A DNA stretch of 64,000 bases from Methylocystis sp. (lineage in GTDB: Bacteria > Pseudomonadota > Alphaproteobacteria > Rhizobiales > Beijerinckiaceae): NCBI GenBank assembly GCA_002929055.1, contig PERY01000016.1:1-64000 (forward strand), in the 5' to 3' direction. Below the pieces are notes generated by a model that ran no database searches, was not told the DNA's origin, and was given only the letters and a program-made list of their open reading frames with translations. Below, piece after piece: positions 39,583 through 48,532 of this stretch (positions are counted from its first letter, which is position 1; each line of letters opens with the position of its first letter). Made by a program: the position numbers and the translations under genes.

Positions 39583-40617
39583 ATGGAAGTGACCGACGCG
39601 CCTTGCGCCGTGATGAACAGATTGCCCGAAGGTTTTCTAGGTTGCCCCGCCGACAAGCTCGTCGATCTACTTCCTGGCCCCACACTGTTCGATCTGCCGG
39701 GGCGCGATCCCGATCCGCTTTTCGTCTCGACGCTGCTGCACGGGAACGAATATAGCGGGCTCGACGCCATGCAGGCGGTGCTGCGCCGCCACGCCGCGCG
39801 CGGATTGCCACGTTCCTTGCTGTTCTTCGTCGGCAATATCCGCGCGGCGGCTGCAAACCTGCGCACGCTGCCCGGCGAGCGCGACTACAACCGCGTCTGG
39901 CCCGGCACGCTCTACTCCGACGAACCTCAGGCCGAGATGGCGCGTTGGGTCTATGACTACGCGGCGCGGCGCGGGCTCTTCGCCAGCATCGACATCCACA
40001 ACAACACCGGCTTCAATCCGCACTATAGCTGCGTGACGAAACTGGAGCCGAAGTTCATCGCGCTTGCGCAGCTTTTCTCGCGCGTCGTCGTGCATTTCCA
40101 GCGCCCGGTCGGCACGCATGCGGCGGCTTTCGCCAATCTGTGCCCGTCGATCACGGTCGAATGCGGCAAGGCGGGCGCGGGTTCCGCCACGGAGCACGCA
40201 ATCGAACTCGTCGAGGCTGCGCTCTCCATCGCCCATCTGCCGGACCACGCGCCGGCGCCGCATGACGTCGATCTCCTGCGCACCTACGCCATTGTGAAGC
40301 CGCCGGAGGATTCCAGTTTTTCCTTCGACGGGACGCCGGCGGATTTCATGTTCCGCGCAGACATCGACCGTCAGAACTTCAGCGAATTGGCGAGCGGCGC
40401 CAGCTTCGGCTCCGCGCGGCCGGGCATGAAGCTGGAGATGCTTCCAGGCGACGGCGACGACCACGCGCCCGGCGAATATTTCAGCTATGCGGGCGGGAAA
40501 ATCACCCTCGCGCGCCCCGCGATCCCCGCCATGCTCACTGTCGATCCGCGGGCCGTGAAGCAGGATTGCCTGTGCTATCTGATGCACAGGATCGGCATGG
40601 ACGGCGCGCGGCTCTAG
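39583..40617 (+). CDS. M14-type succinylglutamate desuccinylase/aspartoacylase-like peptidase
   Basis: STLLHGNEYSGLDAM; ERDYNRVWPG; ASIDIHNNTGFNPHYSCV; ITVECGKAG. Confidence 0.85.
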   Translation: MEVTDAPCAVMNRLPEGFLGCPADKLVDLLPGPTLFDLPGRDPDPLFVSTLLHGNEYSGLDAMQAVLRRHAARGLPRSLLFFVGNIRAAAANLRTLPGERDYNRVWPGTLYSDEPQAEMARWVYDYAARRGLFASIDIHNNTGFNPHYSCVTKLEPKFIALAQLFSRVVVHFQRPVGTHAAAFANLCPSITVECGKAGAGSATEHAIELVEAALSIAHLPDHAPAPHDVDLLRTYAIVKPPEDSSFSFDGTPADFMFRADIDRQNFSELASGASFGSARPGMKLEMLPGDGDDHAPGEYFSYAGGKITLARPAIPAMLTVDPRAVKQDCLCYLMHRIGMDGARL

Positions 40618-40620
40618 GAC

Positions 40621-41571
40621 TCAAATCTCAAAAGCTGCGGCGACCGGCGCGTGCAGAGAGCCAAGGATGGGCTCCTGCGCATAGACCTCGTCCGGGAGTC
40701 CGCCGTTCAATATCTCACTCTCGCGCCATGTTGAAGACAAGGCGGGCGAAGCGAGGATGTGATCGATGAGCTTCTGCCGCCCCGCATGCAGCACCGTATA
40801 ACGCCGGGCCGCTTCGACCCGCTCCTCGAGCGGCGCCAGCGCGCGCGGGCCTTGCTGAAGCTCGTTGTCGCCCCCGCGCAGCAGACGCGTCGGCGCATCA
40901 TGTTCGTCGGCGTTGAAGTCGCCGCAGACGGCGATGCGCGCATCGGGCTCCGAGTCGAACAGCGTCTCAATGAAAAGCCGCGCCTCCAGCGCCTGTCCCT
41001 CGCGCTTTTGCGCGGCGACGAACTGGCCCTCGATCTGCGATTTGCTCGAGCCCTCGCCGCGCGCGGTGGGGACAGGCGCCGGCCGGGGCGCGCGCAGATG
41101 GAGATTCAGCGCGTGGAGCAGGGCGCCCGACGGCAGCTCGATCGCGGCGTAGAGCAGCGGGCGATCCCATTCGATCAGGATTGGTTTGGGCTGCGTGTCC
41201 CCGTCACGCGGCGGCGGCCAGCTCCAGCGCGGGACAAGTTCGTGATGGATCTGCCGCGCCTCGCGGATCGGCCAGCGGCTGAGGATCGCAAGATTATGCA
41301 CATCGGCTGGCGCATCGCCGCCGGGGCGCACGCTCGTCGCGCGCGCAAAGCCGGCGTAGGGCGTGCCGGCGAGCAGCCGGTCGAGCGCGAGATATTCGCG
41401 AGGGGCATGCTTATGGGCCTTTTGCGCGCCGATCTCCTGCAGGCAAAGCACATCGGCGCGCAGCGCTTCCAGTAGCGGCAGAAGAATCGCGCGGCGGCGC
41501 GCGAAGTCGGCCTGATGCGACGCCGCCCAGTCGAGATTTTCCAGATTGAAGGTCGCGACCCGCAATTCCAT
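40621..41571 (-). CDS. Endonuclease/exonuclease/phosphatase family protein
   Basis: RVATFNLENLDW; DVLCLQEIGA; AVCGDFNADEHDAPTRLL; KLIDHILASP. Confidence 0.87.
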   Translation of the reverse strand: MELRVATFNLENLDWAASHQADFARRRAILLPLLEALRADVLCLQEIGAQKAHKHAPREYLALDRLLAGTPYAGFARATSVRPGGDAPADVHNLAILSRWPIREARQIHHELVPRWSWPPPRDGDTQPKPILIEWDRPLLYAAIELPSGALLHALNLHLRAPRPAPVPTARGEGSSKSQIEGQFVAAQKREGQALEARLFIETLFDSEPDARIAVCGDFNADEHDAPTRLLRGGDNELQQGPRALAPLEERVEAARRYTVLHAGRQKLIDHILASPALSSTWRESEILNGGLPDEVYAQEPILGSLHAPVAAAFEI

Positions 41572-41736
41572 CGACCGATACTTGCGCGGCGGGGCGCAGA
41601 GCGCCAGTGCCCCCAAATGGCGGCGCTTTCGGTTGGGGGCGATCCTTTACCAAGCGAAAGAATTGGAGATTAGCCACTCGACGGCGGCCAAGTTTAGCGT
41701 CAATATTGCCCCTCTACTTTTCTGGAGAAGCTCTCA

Positions 41737-42426
41737 GTGTCCGTTTTCGACGGCATTCCATTTTTTGCGGGGCTGGACCCCATCCGCGCCGAGAGCTTTG
41801 CGCGTCAATGCGCGCGCAAGCGCTACGCAGAAGAGGAACTTGTTCTCGACTTCGACGACCACTCGACCGACGTTTACTTCATCGTCAGCGGCGACGTGCG
41901 GGTGCTGATCCGCACCGCCGCCGGCAAGGAGATGATCTTCGGCGATTTCGGGCCGGGGAAGTTCTTCGGCGAGATGGCGGCCATCGACGGCGCCAAGCGC
42001 TCCGCCAACGTCACCGCCCTGACCAATGCGGAACTCCTGATCGTCCCGCCGGGGGCCTTTCGGGAGATCGTGCTTCATGCGCCCGACATCGCCGAGAGGC
42101 TGCTGCGACTGCTGACCGCGCGCGTGCGCGAACTCAACATCCGCCTCTTCGAGCGTTCCGTGCTCGATCTGCGCCATCGCCTCTATTCTGAGCTTTTGCG
42201 CATGTCGGCGCCCCGCAAGGGACACGATGGTCAGGCCATTGTCTCGCCGCCGCCCTTCCAGCACGATCTCGCTTCCCGCATCGGCTGCCGGCGCGAGCAG
42301 GTCAGCCGCGAGCTTGGCGCGATGGTGGAGGAGGGCCTGGCCGAAAAAATCCGCGGCGGCCTTGTCCTGCCGCAGCCGGGCGTGCTCCAGAAGCGTGTCC
42401 GGGACGCAATGAACGAGGCGGAATGA
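41737..42426 (+). CDS. Crp/Fnr family transcriptional regulator (CRP-like, no Fe-S cysteine cluster)
   Basis: cNMP-binding fold (YFIVSGDVRVL, FGPGKFFGEMAAIDGAKRSANVTA) and HTH HDLASRIGCRREQVSRELGAMVEEG; GTG start. Confidence 0.9.
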   Translation: MSVFDGIPFFAGLDPIRAESFARQCARKRYAEEELVLDFDDHSTDVYFIVSGDVRVLIRTAAGKEMIFGDFGPGKFFGEMAAIDGAKRSANVTALTNAELLIVPPGAFREIVLHAPDIAERLLRLLTARVRELNIRLFERSVLDLRHRLYSELLRMSAPRKGHDGQAIVSPPPFQHDLASRIGCRREQVSRELGAMVEEGLAEKIRGGLVLPQPGVLQKRVRDAMNEAE

Positions 42427-42530
42427 CGCGTGCTTCAGCGCACAAACGCTGAGCCGGCGATCTCCTAGGTTGATGACGCTCGATGAAGGGCTCTTGGGTC
42501 CGACGAGCGTCAGCGACGGAGGAGAGGCAG

Positions 42531-42938
42531 ATGAACCCTCGATTGACGCCGATTTTCAGATGCGCCGAACTCGCGGGCCTCGCGGCCCATGAGATCGTCC
42601 TTGGCGTGAGCCCCGGCAAGCAACATGAGCGCATGCTAGCAAGGTACCGGCGTGCGCGATCCCAGGCTCTGACACGCGCCCGGATAGTCGCAGATATGCG
42701 GGCCGCCATGCGCAGAGGCGCCGCGGGCCGCGCGGCGGATCTCCTGATCGTGCTTCGCCAGCTTCTGGCGGAGGAGGGCGCCACGACGCGCGTTGGCGGC
42801 CCCTGCGCACGACGGCGGCGCGTTTCAGTTCGCCTTCCCGGCCTTCCGACTCTCGACGCGACGCCCGCGCGTGGGGTGGAAGCTCAGGTGATCGCGTGGC
42901 GCAGTTCTCCCGATAATCGCTGTGAATCTGTTGTTTAG
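42531..42938 (+). CDS. Hypothetical small basic protein
   Basis: ATG at 42531 preceded by GGAGAGG; no family recognised. Confidence 0.4.
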   Translation: MNPRLTPIFRCAELAGLAAHEIVLGVSPGKQHERMLARYRRARSQALTRARIVADMRAAMRRGAAGRAADLLIVLRQLLAEEGATTRVGGPCARRRRVSVRLPGLPTLDATPARGVEAQVIAWRSSPDNRCESVV

Positions 42939-43140
42939 GCGCCACACAGGACTAATCTTTGGCGTTTCCGCGTAGGGGCCGACCGGAGCGAATCGGCGCA
43001 GTCAGTGGCTCCAGACCATTCATTTACAAATGCTTACAAATGACACGGCGTCAATTCCGCCGCTGCGTCATAGGGTTGCGAGGATGAGGGGTTTGAGTCA
43101 GCTTCGCTTTATCGGGGCCGTTTGAGTTTAGGGGCAGGCT

Positions 43141-44502
43141 TTGTTTGGATTTTGCGAGAAGCGGGCGATTGCGCTAGGCGCCATTCTTTTTATGTCGGCG
43201 ATAGGGACGTCTTACGGTCAGGATGTGCTGACCCAGGACATCGAAGCCGAAAAGTCTCAGCTGGCGACGCATATCCAGCTGCATCCCGAGGATTATGAGT
43301 CGACATACCGCTATGTGCGGGTGACGACGGAGCTGCGCGATTACGAAGCCGGGATCGGCGCGCTCGAGCGGCTGCTGATGTTCAATCCCAAGCTGACGCG
43401 CGCCCGCAAGGAACTGGGTTTCCTTTATGCGCGGCTCGGCGCCTGGGAGATGGCGGCACAGCATCTGCGCGCCGTAAAGGCGGCGGGCGATCTTGATCCG
43501 GTGCAGATGGCGCAGGTCGACGCGCAACTGCCCGATATCGAGAAGCGCACCCAGACGAACCGTCTCAACGTGCGCATGCATGTCGGCCTGCGCGCGCAGT
43601 CCAACGCCAATTATTTTCCCGCCAACAACCTCTTCCAGGTCGGCGGCATCGGGCTCGCGTCACCCAACGGAAAGCAGGGCGACGTCAACTCGTTTCAGTT
43701 GATCCAGGCCGCGCATGATTACGAGTTCGGCAATCAGCGCGGCGACCGGCTCGAGACGCGCCTCACGGGCTATGCGACGCAGCAGTTCAATCTGCCCCAA
43801 TATAGCGTCGCGTTGTTTGCGGGCACGATCGGGCCGCGTTTCTTCGTTCCGCAGACCATGTTCCACAGCCTTTCCGTGCGTCCCTATCTGACGGGCGCGG
43901 TGTCGATGCTCGGCTCGAATAATTATCTCAACACCGGCGGCGCGGGCGCCAGCGTCCGGGCGGAATTCGCTCCGGAAATCTGGCTCGAGCCGGGGGCCGA
44001 GTGGCGCAGCCTCTGGGTCGATCCCGGCAGAGGTTTTTTCGGGGTGTCGCCCTACGCCACGCTCTCGACCCTTGCGACGGGCGATGCGGTGACGGGCTAT
44101 CTCAGCGGCTCCTACCGCCTGCTCGACGGCGTGCGGCTCGACGGCCGCGTCGCCTATTCGCGGGCCAACGCCGGCTTCGCAGCGCAGAGTTCGGATCAGG
44201 TCGACGTGCAGGCGATGCTGCGGCTGGAAGTCGATCCTCCGCTCCCGATCATCGCGCGCCGCTGGACGATTGCGCCCTATGCACGATTCACCAATCTCAC
44301 TTTTGACAAAGCTAATCCGCTGGTGAATCCGTTCGTCGCGCGCCGGGACGTGGCATGGACCTACGGCATGATGCTCGATGCGCCGGTCACGGATATATTC
44401 GGCTTCGCAGGCAATCTGGAGTTCGCGCGCAACGACTCCAATCTGCAGAACTTCAAGATGCAGAACGTGTCTGTCTCTTTCGGCCCCACGGCTAAGTTTT
44501 AA
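43141..44502 (+). CDS. TPR plus outer-membrane beta-barrel protein
   Basis: Signal-like N-terminus, TPR region (ALERLLMFNPKLTRARKELGFLYARLG), then barrel-like strands ending VSVSFGPTAKF (C-terminal Phe). Confidence 0.7.
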   Translation: MFGFCEKRAIALGAILFMSAIGTSYGQDVLTQDIEAEKSQLATHIQLHPEDYESTYRYVRVTTELRDYEAGIGALERLLMFNPKLTRARKELGFLYARLGAWEMAAQHLRAVKAAGDLDPVQMAQVDAQLPDIEKRTQTNRLNVRMHVGLRAQSNANYFPANNLFQVGGIGLASPNGKQGDVNSFQLIQAAHDYEFGNQRGDRLETRLTGYATQQFNLPQYSVALFAGTIGPRFFVPQTMFHSLSVRPYLTGAVSMLGSNNYLNTGGAGASVRAEFAPEIWLEPGAEWRSLWVDPGRGFFGVSPYATLSTLATGDAVTGYLSGSYRLLDGVRLDGRVAYSRANAGFAAQSSDQVDVQAMLRLEVDPPLPIIARRWTIAPYARFTNLTFDKANPLVNPFVARRDVAWTYGMMLDAPVTDIFGFAGNLEFARNDSNLQNFKMQNVSVSFGPTAKF

Positions 44503-44516
44503 AGGACGCGAGCGCC

Positions 44517-45392
44517 ATGATGACCAGAATTTCCGCTCTCGCCCTCGCGGCCGCCTTGGTTTTGTCGCCCCTTGCCGCGCAGGCCGAGAAGGTCGGCAAT
44601 GTCGGCGCCGTAAATGTCTCGGCGCATGGCACGCCGCCCGGCGGCGCAAAGCGCGCGCTTTCCGTGGGCCTTGGCGTCGAAAAACGCGAGCGCGTTGAAA
44701 CGACCGCAGACGGCAGCGCGCAGATCGTCTTCAACGACACGTCGACCATGACAGTTGGGCGCAACAGCTCGGTCGTCATCGACGACTTCGTCTACCGTGG
44801 CGGCGGCGGCGCTCAGGGCGTCTCGGTCGCCAAGGGCGTGCTGCGCTTCGTGGGCGGCGGCGTGAGCCATAGCTCGGGCGCCAATCTCAAGACGCCCACA
44901 GCCTCGATCGGAGTCCGCGGCGGCGCCGTGCTGGTGCGCGTCGGCGGTCCGTGCGGCACGCTCGTCGTGCATCAATATGGCGTGGCCGAAGTCTCTGGCG
45001 CCGGCGGCGGCTCCGAGACGCTGAACCGCGCGGGCTTTGGCGTCTGCGTGACGGAGAGCGGCGTGTCGGAGCCCTTCCGCGTGCCGCCGGAGACGATAGC
45101 GGCGCTGATCGCGCAGCTTGAAAGCCAGGCCGGCCAGTCGGGCGGCGCCAGGAGGAAGCCGACCAATCAGGAGGCGAATCTGGGCCTCGGCAACGACCGA
45201 CCGCCCTATGTCGATCCGCCGCCCGGCCTCGACGCGCTCATTCCGGTCTGGGCGGGCAATGCGCTCGTGCAGAGCCAGGCCAATTCACAGAACCAGCCGT
45301 CGCCTCCGGCGACCGAGGAGCGACACAGCGAACACTATCACTACTATTATAACGGCTATGGCCCCACCGGCGGCTACGGCTACTACGATTGA
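44517..45392 (+). CDS. FecR-domain secreted protein with Tyr/Gly-rich tail
   Basis: GSAQIVFNDTSTMTVGRNSSVVIDDFVY; LKTPTASIGVRGGAVLV; tail EHYHYYYNGYGPTGGYGYYD. Confidence 0.85.
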   Translation: MMTRISALALAAALVLSPLAAQAEKVGNVGAVNVSAHGTPPGGAKRALSVGLGVEKRERVETTADGSAQIVFNDTSTMTVGRNSSVVIDDFVYRGGGGAQGVSVAKGVLRFVGGGVSHSSGANLKTPTASIGVRGGAVLVRVGGPCGTLVVHQYGVAEVSGAGGGSETLNRAGFGVCVTESGVSEPFRVPPETIAALIAQLESQAGQSGGARRKPTNQEANLGLGNDRPPYVDPPPGLDALIPVWAGNALVQSQANSQNQPSPPATEERHSEHYHYYYNGYGPTGGYGYYD

Positions 45393-45468
45393 TCGCCTGC
45401 AAGGCGCGCCGTTGCGCGTTCCGACGACGGCACAGTGATCGCTGCCGCGCGCAGGCGCAGCTCAACGG

Positions 45469-47685
45469 ATGAAGAGTCGCTGGCGCATCCTGCTGCTCGC
45501 GACCCTCGCGGCGGCTGCACTGGTCCTGCCCTGGGGATTTCTCCAGCCGCGCGCGCTCGAGGATTTGCGTAACGTCGTCTTCGACAATTTCCAGCGCCTG
45601 TCGCCGCGCGCCTATGATCCCGAGACGCCGACGCGCGTCGTGGGCATAGACGAGGAAAGTCTCAAAACCTACGGGCAATGGCCCTGGCCGCGAACGCGCA
45701 TCGCCGAACTCGTCAGCCGGCTGAAGGAGCTGGGCGCCGCTGCGATCGCCTTCGACTTCATGTTCGCCGAGGCCGACCGCGCCGGGACGCGCACGCTTCT
45801 CGAAACCGCGACCGACGCCAAGCTGCGCGCCGAACTCGCCCGCCTCCTCGCCAGGGCTCCCGACAGCGATACGATCTTCGCCGGAGCCATCGCACAGGCG
45901 CCGGTCGTTCTCGGCGCGACGCTCGCAACCGAGGGCGCGAAGGCTTTCCCGGCGAAAGCCGGTTTCGTGACGGCGGGCGACGATCCCGCGGCCTTCATCT
46001 TGTCGTTCCCGGCCGTGGTGCTGCCCGTGCCGATTTTTCTCAAGGATGCACAGGGCCTCGGCGCGACGAACTGGGCGCCGGACCGCGATCTTGTCGTGCG
46101 GCGCGTGCCGCTGCTGACACGCGTCGGGCTATCGCTCGCCCCCTCGCTCGCGCTGGAAGCGTTGCGCGTGGCTCAAGGCGCCTCGAGCATCGTCATCCGT
46201 TCCTCCAACGCCAGCGGTGAGACGGCCTATGGCGCTCAGACCGGCGTAAACGCGGTCAAGGTTGGCGGATTCGAGATCAAGACGGGATCGTCTGCGGATG
46301 TGCGCCCGCGATACAGTTACACCGATCCCGCGCGCGATATTTCCGCCAAGGCGGTGCTGCAGGGGCAGACGCCGCGCGGCGAGATCGAGGGCCGGATCAT
46401 TTTCGTCGGCGCGCTGGCCGTTGGCCTTGGCGATGTACGGGCGACGCCGCTCGAGCCGATTGTCCCGGGCGTCGAGGTGCATGCGCAGATCGTCGAGTCG
46501 TTGACTTCGGGCGCGCTCCTGTCCCGGCCGGACTGGGCCGTCGGGCTGGAGCTCCTGGTCGCGCTCGTCGCCTTCGTGCTGACGATGCCGCTTCTCTTCA
46601 TCGCGCCGCCCTTCGTCTCGGCGGCTTTCGCGCCCCTCGCGGTGGCCGTGCTGTTTGGCGGATCCTTCTACCTTTTCGAGCGACAGGGACTGTTGCTCGA
46701 TCCCGCCTATCCCAGCCTTGTCGTCATCGGCTCCTACATTGTCGGGGCCGTCACGCTCTGGCGCGCCGAAACGCTTGCGCGTCGTCAGGTGCGCCGCGCC
46801 TTCGGCAAGTTCGTTGCGCCCGCGGTCGTCGACCGGCTTGCGGAGCATCCGGAGCGTCTGGTGCTCGGCGGCGAGACGCGCGAACTCACCGTGCTCTTTT
46901 CGGATCTTCGCAACTTCTCAGGCATTTCCGAGGGCATGAGCGCGCGTGAACTCACGCAGTTCATGAATGCTTATCTGACGCCCATGACCGACGCGATCCT
47001 CGAATGCGACGGCACGGTCGACAAATACATGGGCGACGCCATTCTCGCCTTCTGGAACGCGCCGCTCAACATCGCCGATCATCCACGCAAGGCGGTGCAG
47101 GCGGCGCTCGTCATGCGCGCCGCGCTGTTGACGTTCAACGAGCAGCGCGCGCAGGCGGCGCAGGCGGCGGGGCGTCCGCATATAGAGGCGGCGATGGGGC
47201 TGGGCCTGAACCTCGGTCCCTGCAACGTGGGCAACATGGGGTCGATCCGCCGCTTCGACTATTCCATCCTCGGCGACAATGTGAATCTGGCCTCGCGCCT
47301 CGAGGGCGCGAGCAAGGCGTTCGCGACGGATATCATTGCTTCGAAGGCAGTTCGCGACGCCGCGCCAGACATGGCCTGGCTCAGTTTAGGGCGAATCGTG
47401 GTGGTCGGGCGCACCGAGCCGACCCGGATTTTTGCGTTGGCCGGAGACAAGGCCTACAGCCTGTCGGATGAGTATGTGCGTTGGCGCACAGCGCATGAAG
47501 CCATGCTGGCTGAATATGAGGCGGCCCGATTCGAAGACGCCGCTGCGCGCGCTTCCAGCCTCGCGGGGATACTCCCCGGCGCGTGGCCTGCGCTCTATGT
47601 GACGTTGGAGAAACGATATTCGGCGCTGGCCCGGGAAGGCTTGCAACAAGGCTGGTCGTCTATATGGAATCTCACCGGTAAATGA
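45469..47685 (+). CDS. CHASE2-domain class III adenylate cyclase
   Basis: CHASE2 (VVGIDEESLKTYGQWPWPRTRIAELVSRLKELGAAAIAFD), TM segments, cyclase LTVLFSDLRNFSGISE, DKYMGDAILAFWNAP, DYSILGDNVNLASRLE. Confidence 0.93.
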   Translation: MKSRWRILLLATLAAAALVLPWGFLQPRALEDLRNVVFDNFQRLSPRAYDPETPTRVVGIDEESLKTYGQWPWPRTRIAELVSRLKELGAAAIAFDFMFAEADRAGTRTLLETATDAKLRAELARLLARAPDSDTIFAGAIAQAPVVLGATLATEGAKAFPAKAGFVTAGDDPAAFILSFPAVVLPVPIFLKDAQGLGATNWAPDRDLVVRRVPLLTRVGLSLAPSLALEALRVAQGASSIVIRSSNASGETAYGAQTGVNAVKVGGFEIKTGSSADVRPRYSYTDPARDISAKAVLQGQTPRGEIEGRIIFVGALAVGLGDVRATPLEPIVPGVEVHAQIVESLTSGALLSRPDWAVGLELLVALVAFVLTMPLLFIAPPFVSAAFAPLAVAVLFGGSFYLFERQGLLLDPAYPSLVVIGSYIVGAVTLWRAETLARRQVRRAFGKFVAPAVVDRLAEHPERLVLGGETRELTVLFSDLRNFSGISEGMSARELTQFMNAYLTPMTDAILECDGTVDKYMGDAILAFWNAPLNIADHPRKAVQAALVMRAALLTFNEQRAQAAQAAGRPHIEAAMGLGLNLGPCNVGNMGSIRRFDYSILGDNVNLASRLEGASKAFATDIIASKAVRDAAPDMAWLSLGRIVVVGRTEPTRIFALAGDKAYSLSDEYVRWRTAHEAMLAEYEAARFEDAAARASSLAGILPGAWPALYVTLEKRYSALAREGLQQGWSSIWNLTGK

Positions 47686-47749
47686 CCGTTTCCGCCTTGC
47701 GCTCTGGCGCGACTTTCACCGACCTTTCTTCAGGACCGCCGCTCAGCGC

Positions 47750-48436
47750 ATGACCGAAGCCATCGTAAACCAATATTGGACCCTCCTTGCTGACCGGCAC
47801 GACGCCGACGCGTTTCAGACGCTGGACGCGGCCTATCGCGAGCCGCAGCGCGCCTATCACGCCTGGGGCCATATCGTCGATCTGCTGACGAAACTCGATG
47901 CGCTGGGGAGCCTTGCAACTCGCCCAGACCTCGTCGCGGCAGCGATTTTCTGGCACGACTCGGTTTATCTCACGCGCGATCCGGACGGGCGCCCGCGCAC
48001 CGATCCTGAAAACGTGCGCGCGAGCGCGGCGCTCTTCGAACGCCATTCCCGTTTCGACGCGGTGGAAGCGCAGTCCATCCACGACATGATCATGGCGACC
48101 GCGAGCCACATGAAGGCGAAGGCGACCACGGAACATTACCCGGGCTTTGCGCGCGATCTCGATTTCTTCCTCGACCTCGACCTGTCGTCGCTCGCGGCGT
48201 CATGGGCGATCTTCGAACGAAATCTCGACGACATCCATTTCGAATATGGCTGGGTTCCCGAACGCGCCTTCTACCTGGGCCGCGTGCAGATGCTCGAGAG
48301 CTTTCTTGGCGGCGGGGAGTCGCTCTACCGGCTTCCCGAAACGCGCGCGCTCTGGCTCGAGCCTGCGCTTGCAAATCTGCGCCGGGCGCAAGCCGAACTG
48401 CGTGAGCGGCTCGCCCGGCCTGCTTCCTCGGCCTGA
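47750..48436 (+). CDS. HD-superfamily phosphohydrolase-like protein
   Basis: YREPQRAYHAWGHIVDLL; AAIFWHDSVY; IHDMIMATASHM. Confidence 0.8.
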   Translation: MTEAIVNQYWTLLADRHDADAFQTLDAAYREPQRAYHAWGHIVDLLTKLDALGSLATRPDLVAAAIFWHDSVYLTRDPDGRPRTDPENVRASAALFERHSRFDAVEAQSIHDMIMATASHMKAKATTEHYPGFARDLDFFLDLDLSSLAASWAIFERNLDDIHFEYGWVPERAFYLGRVQMLESFLGGGESLYRLPETRALWLEPALANLRRAQAELRERLARPASSA

Positions 48437-48489
48437 CGCGAACGCGCCAGCAGCCGACAGATGGAGGTGTGGCTGCGCACAAAAGAAAA

Positions 48490-48507
48490 CGGCGCCCGTG
48501 GGCGCCG
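48490..48507 (-). terminator. Terminator of glnK-amtB (minus strand)
   Basis: CGGCGCCC-GT-GGGCGCCG stem with minus-strand TTTTCTTTT beyond. Confidence 0.75.
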
Positions 48508-48532
48508 CTTGGAGTTGGGGGAGAAAACCGGC

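Noticed and set aside
43031-43052. Tandem TTACAAATG repeat upstream of the TPR/barrel gene
   Set aside because: Only two short copies; insufficient to call a regulatory element.
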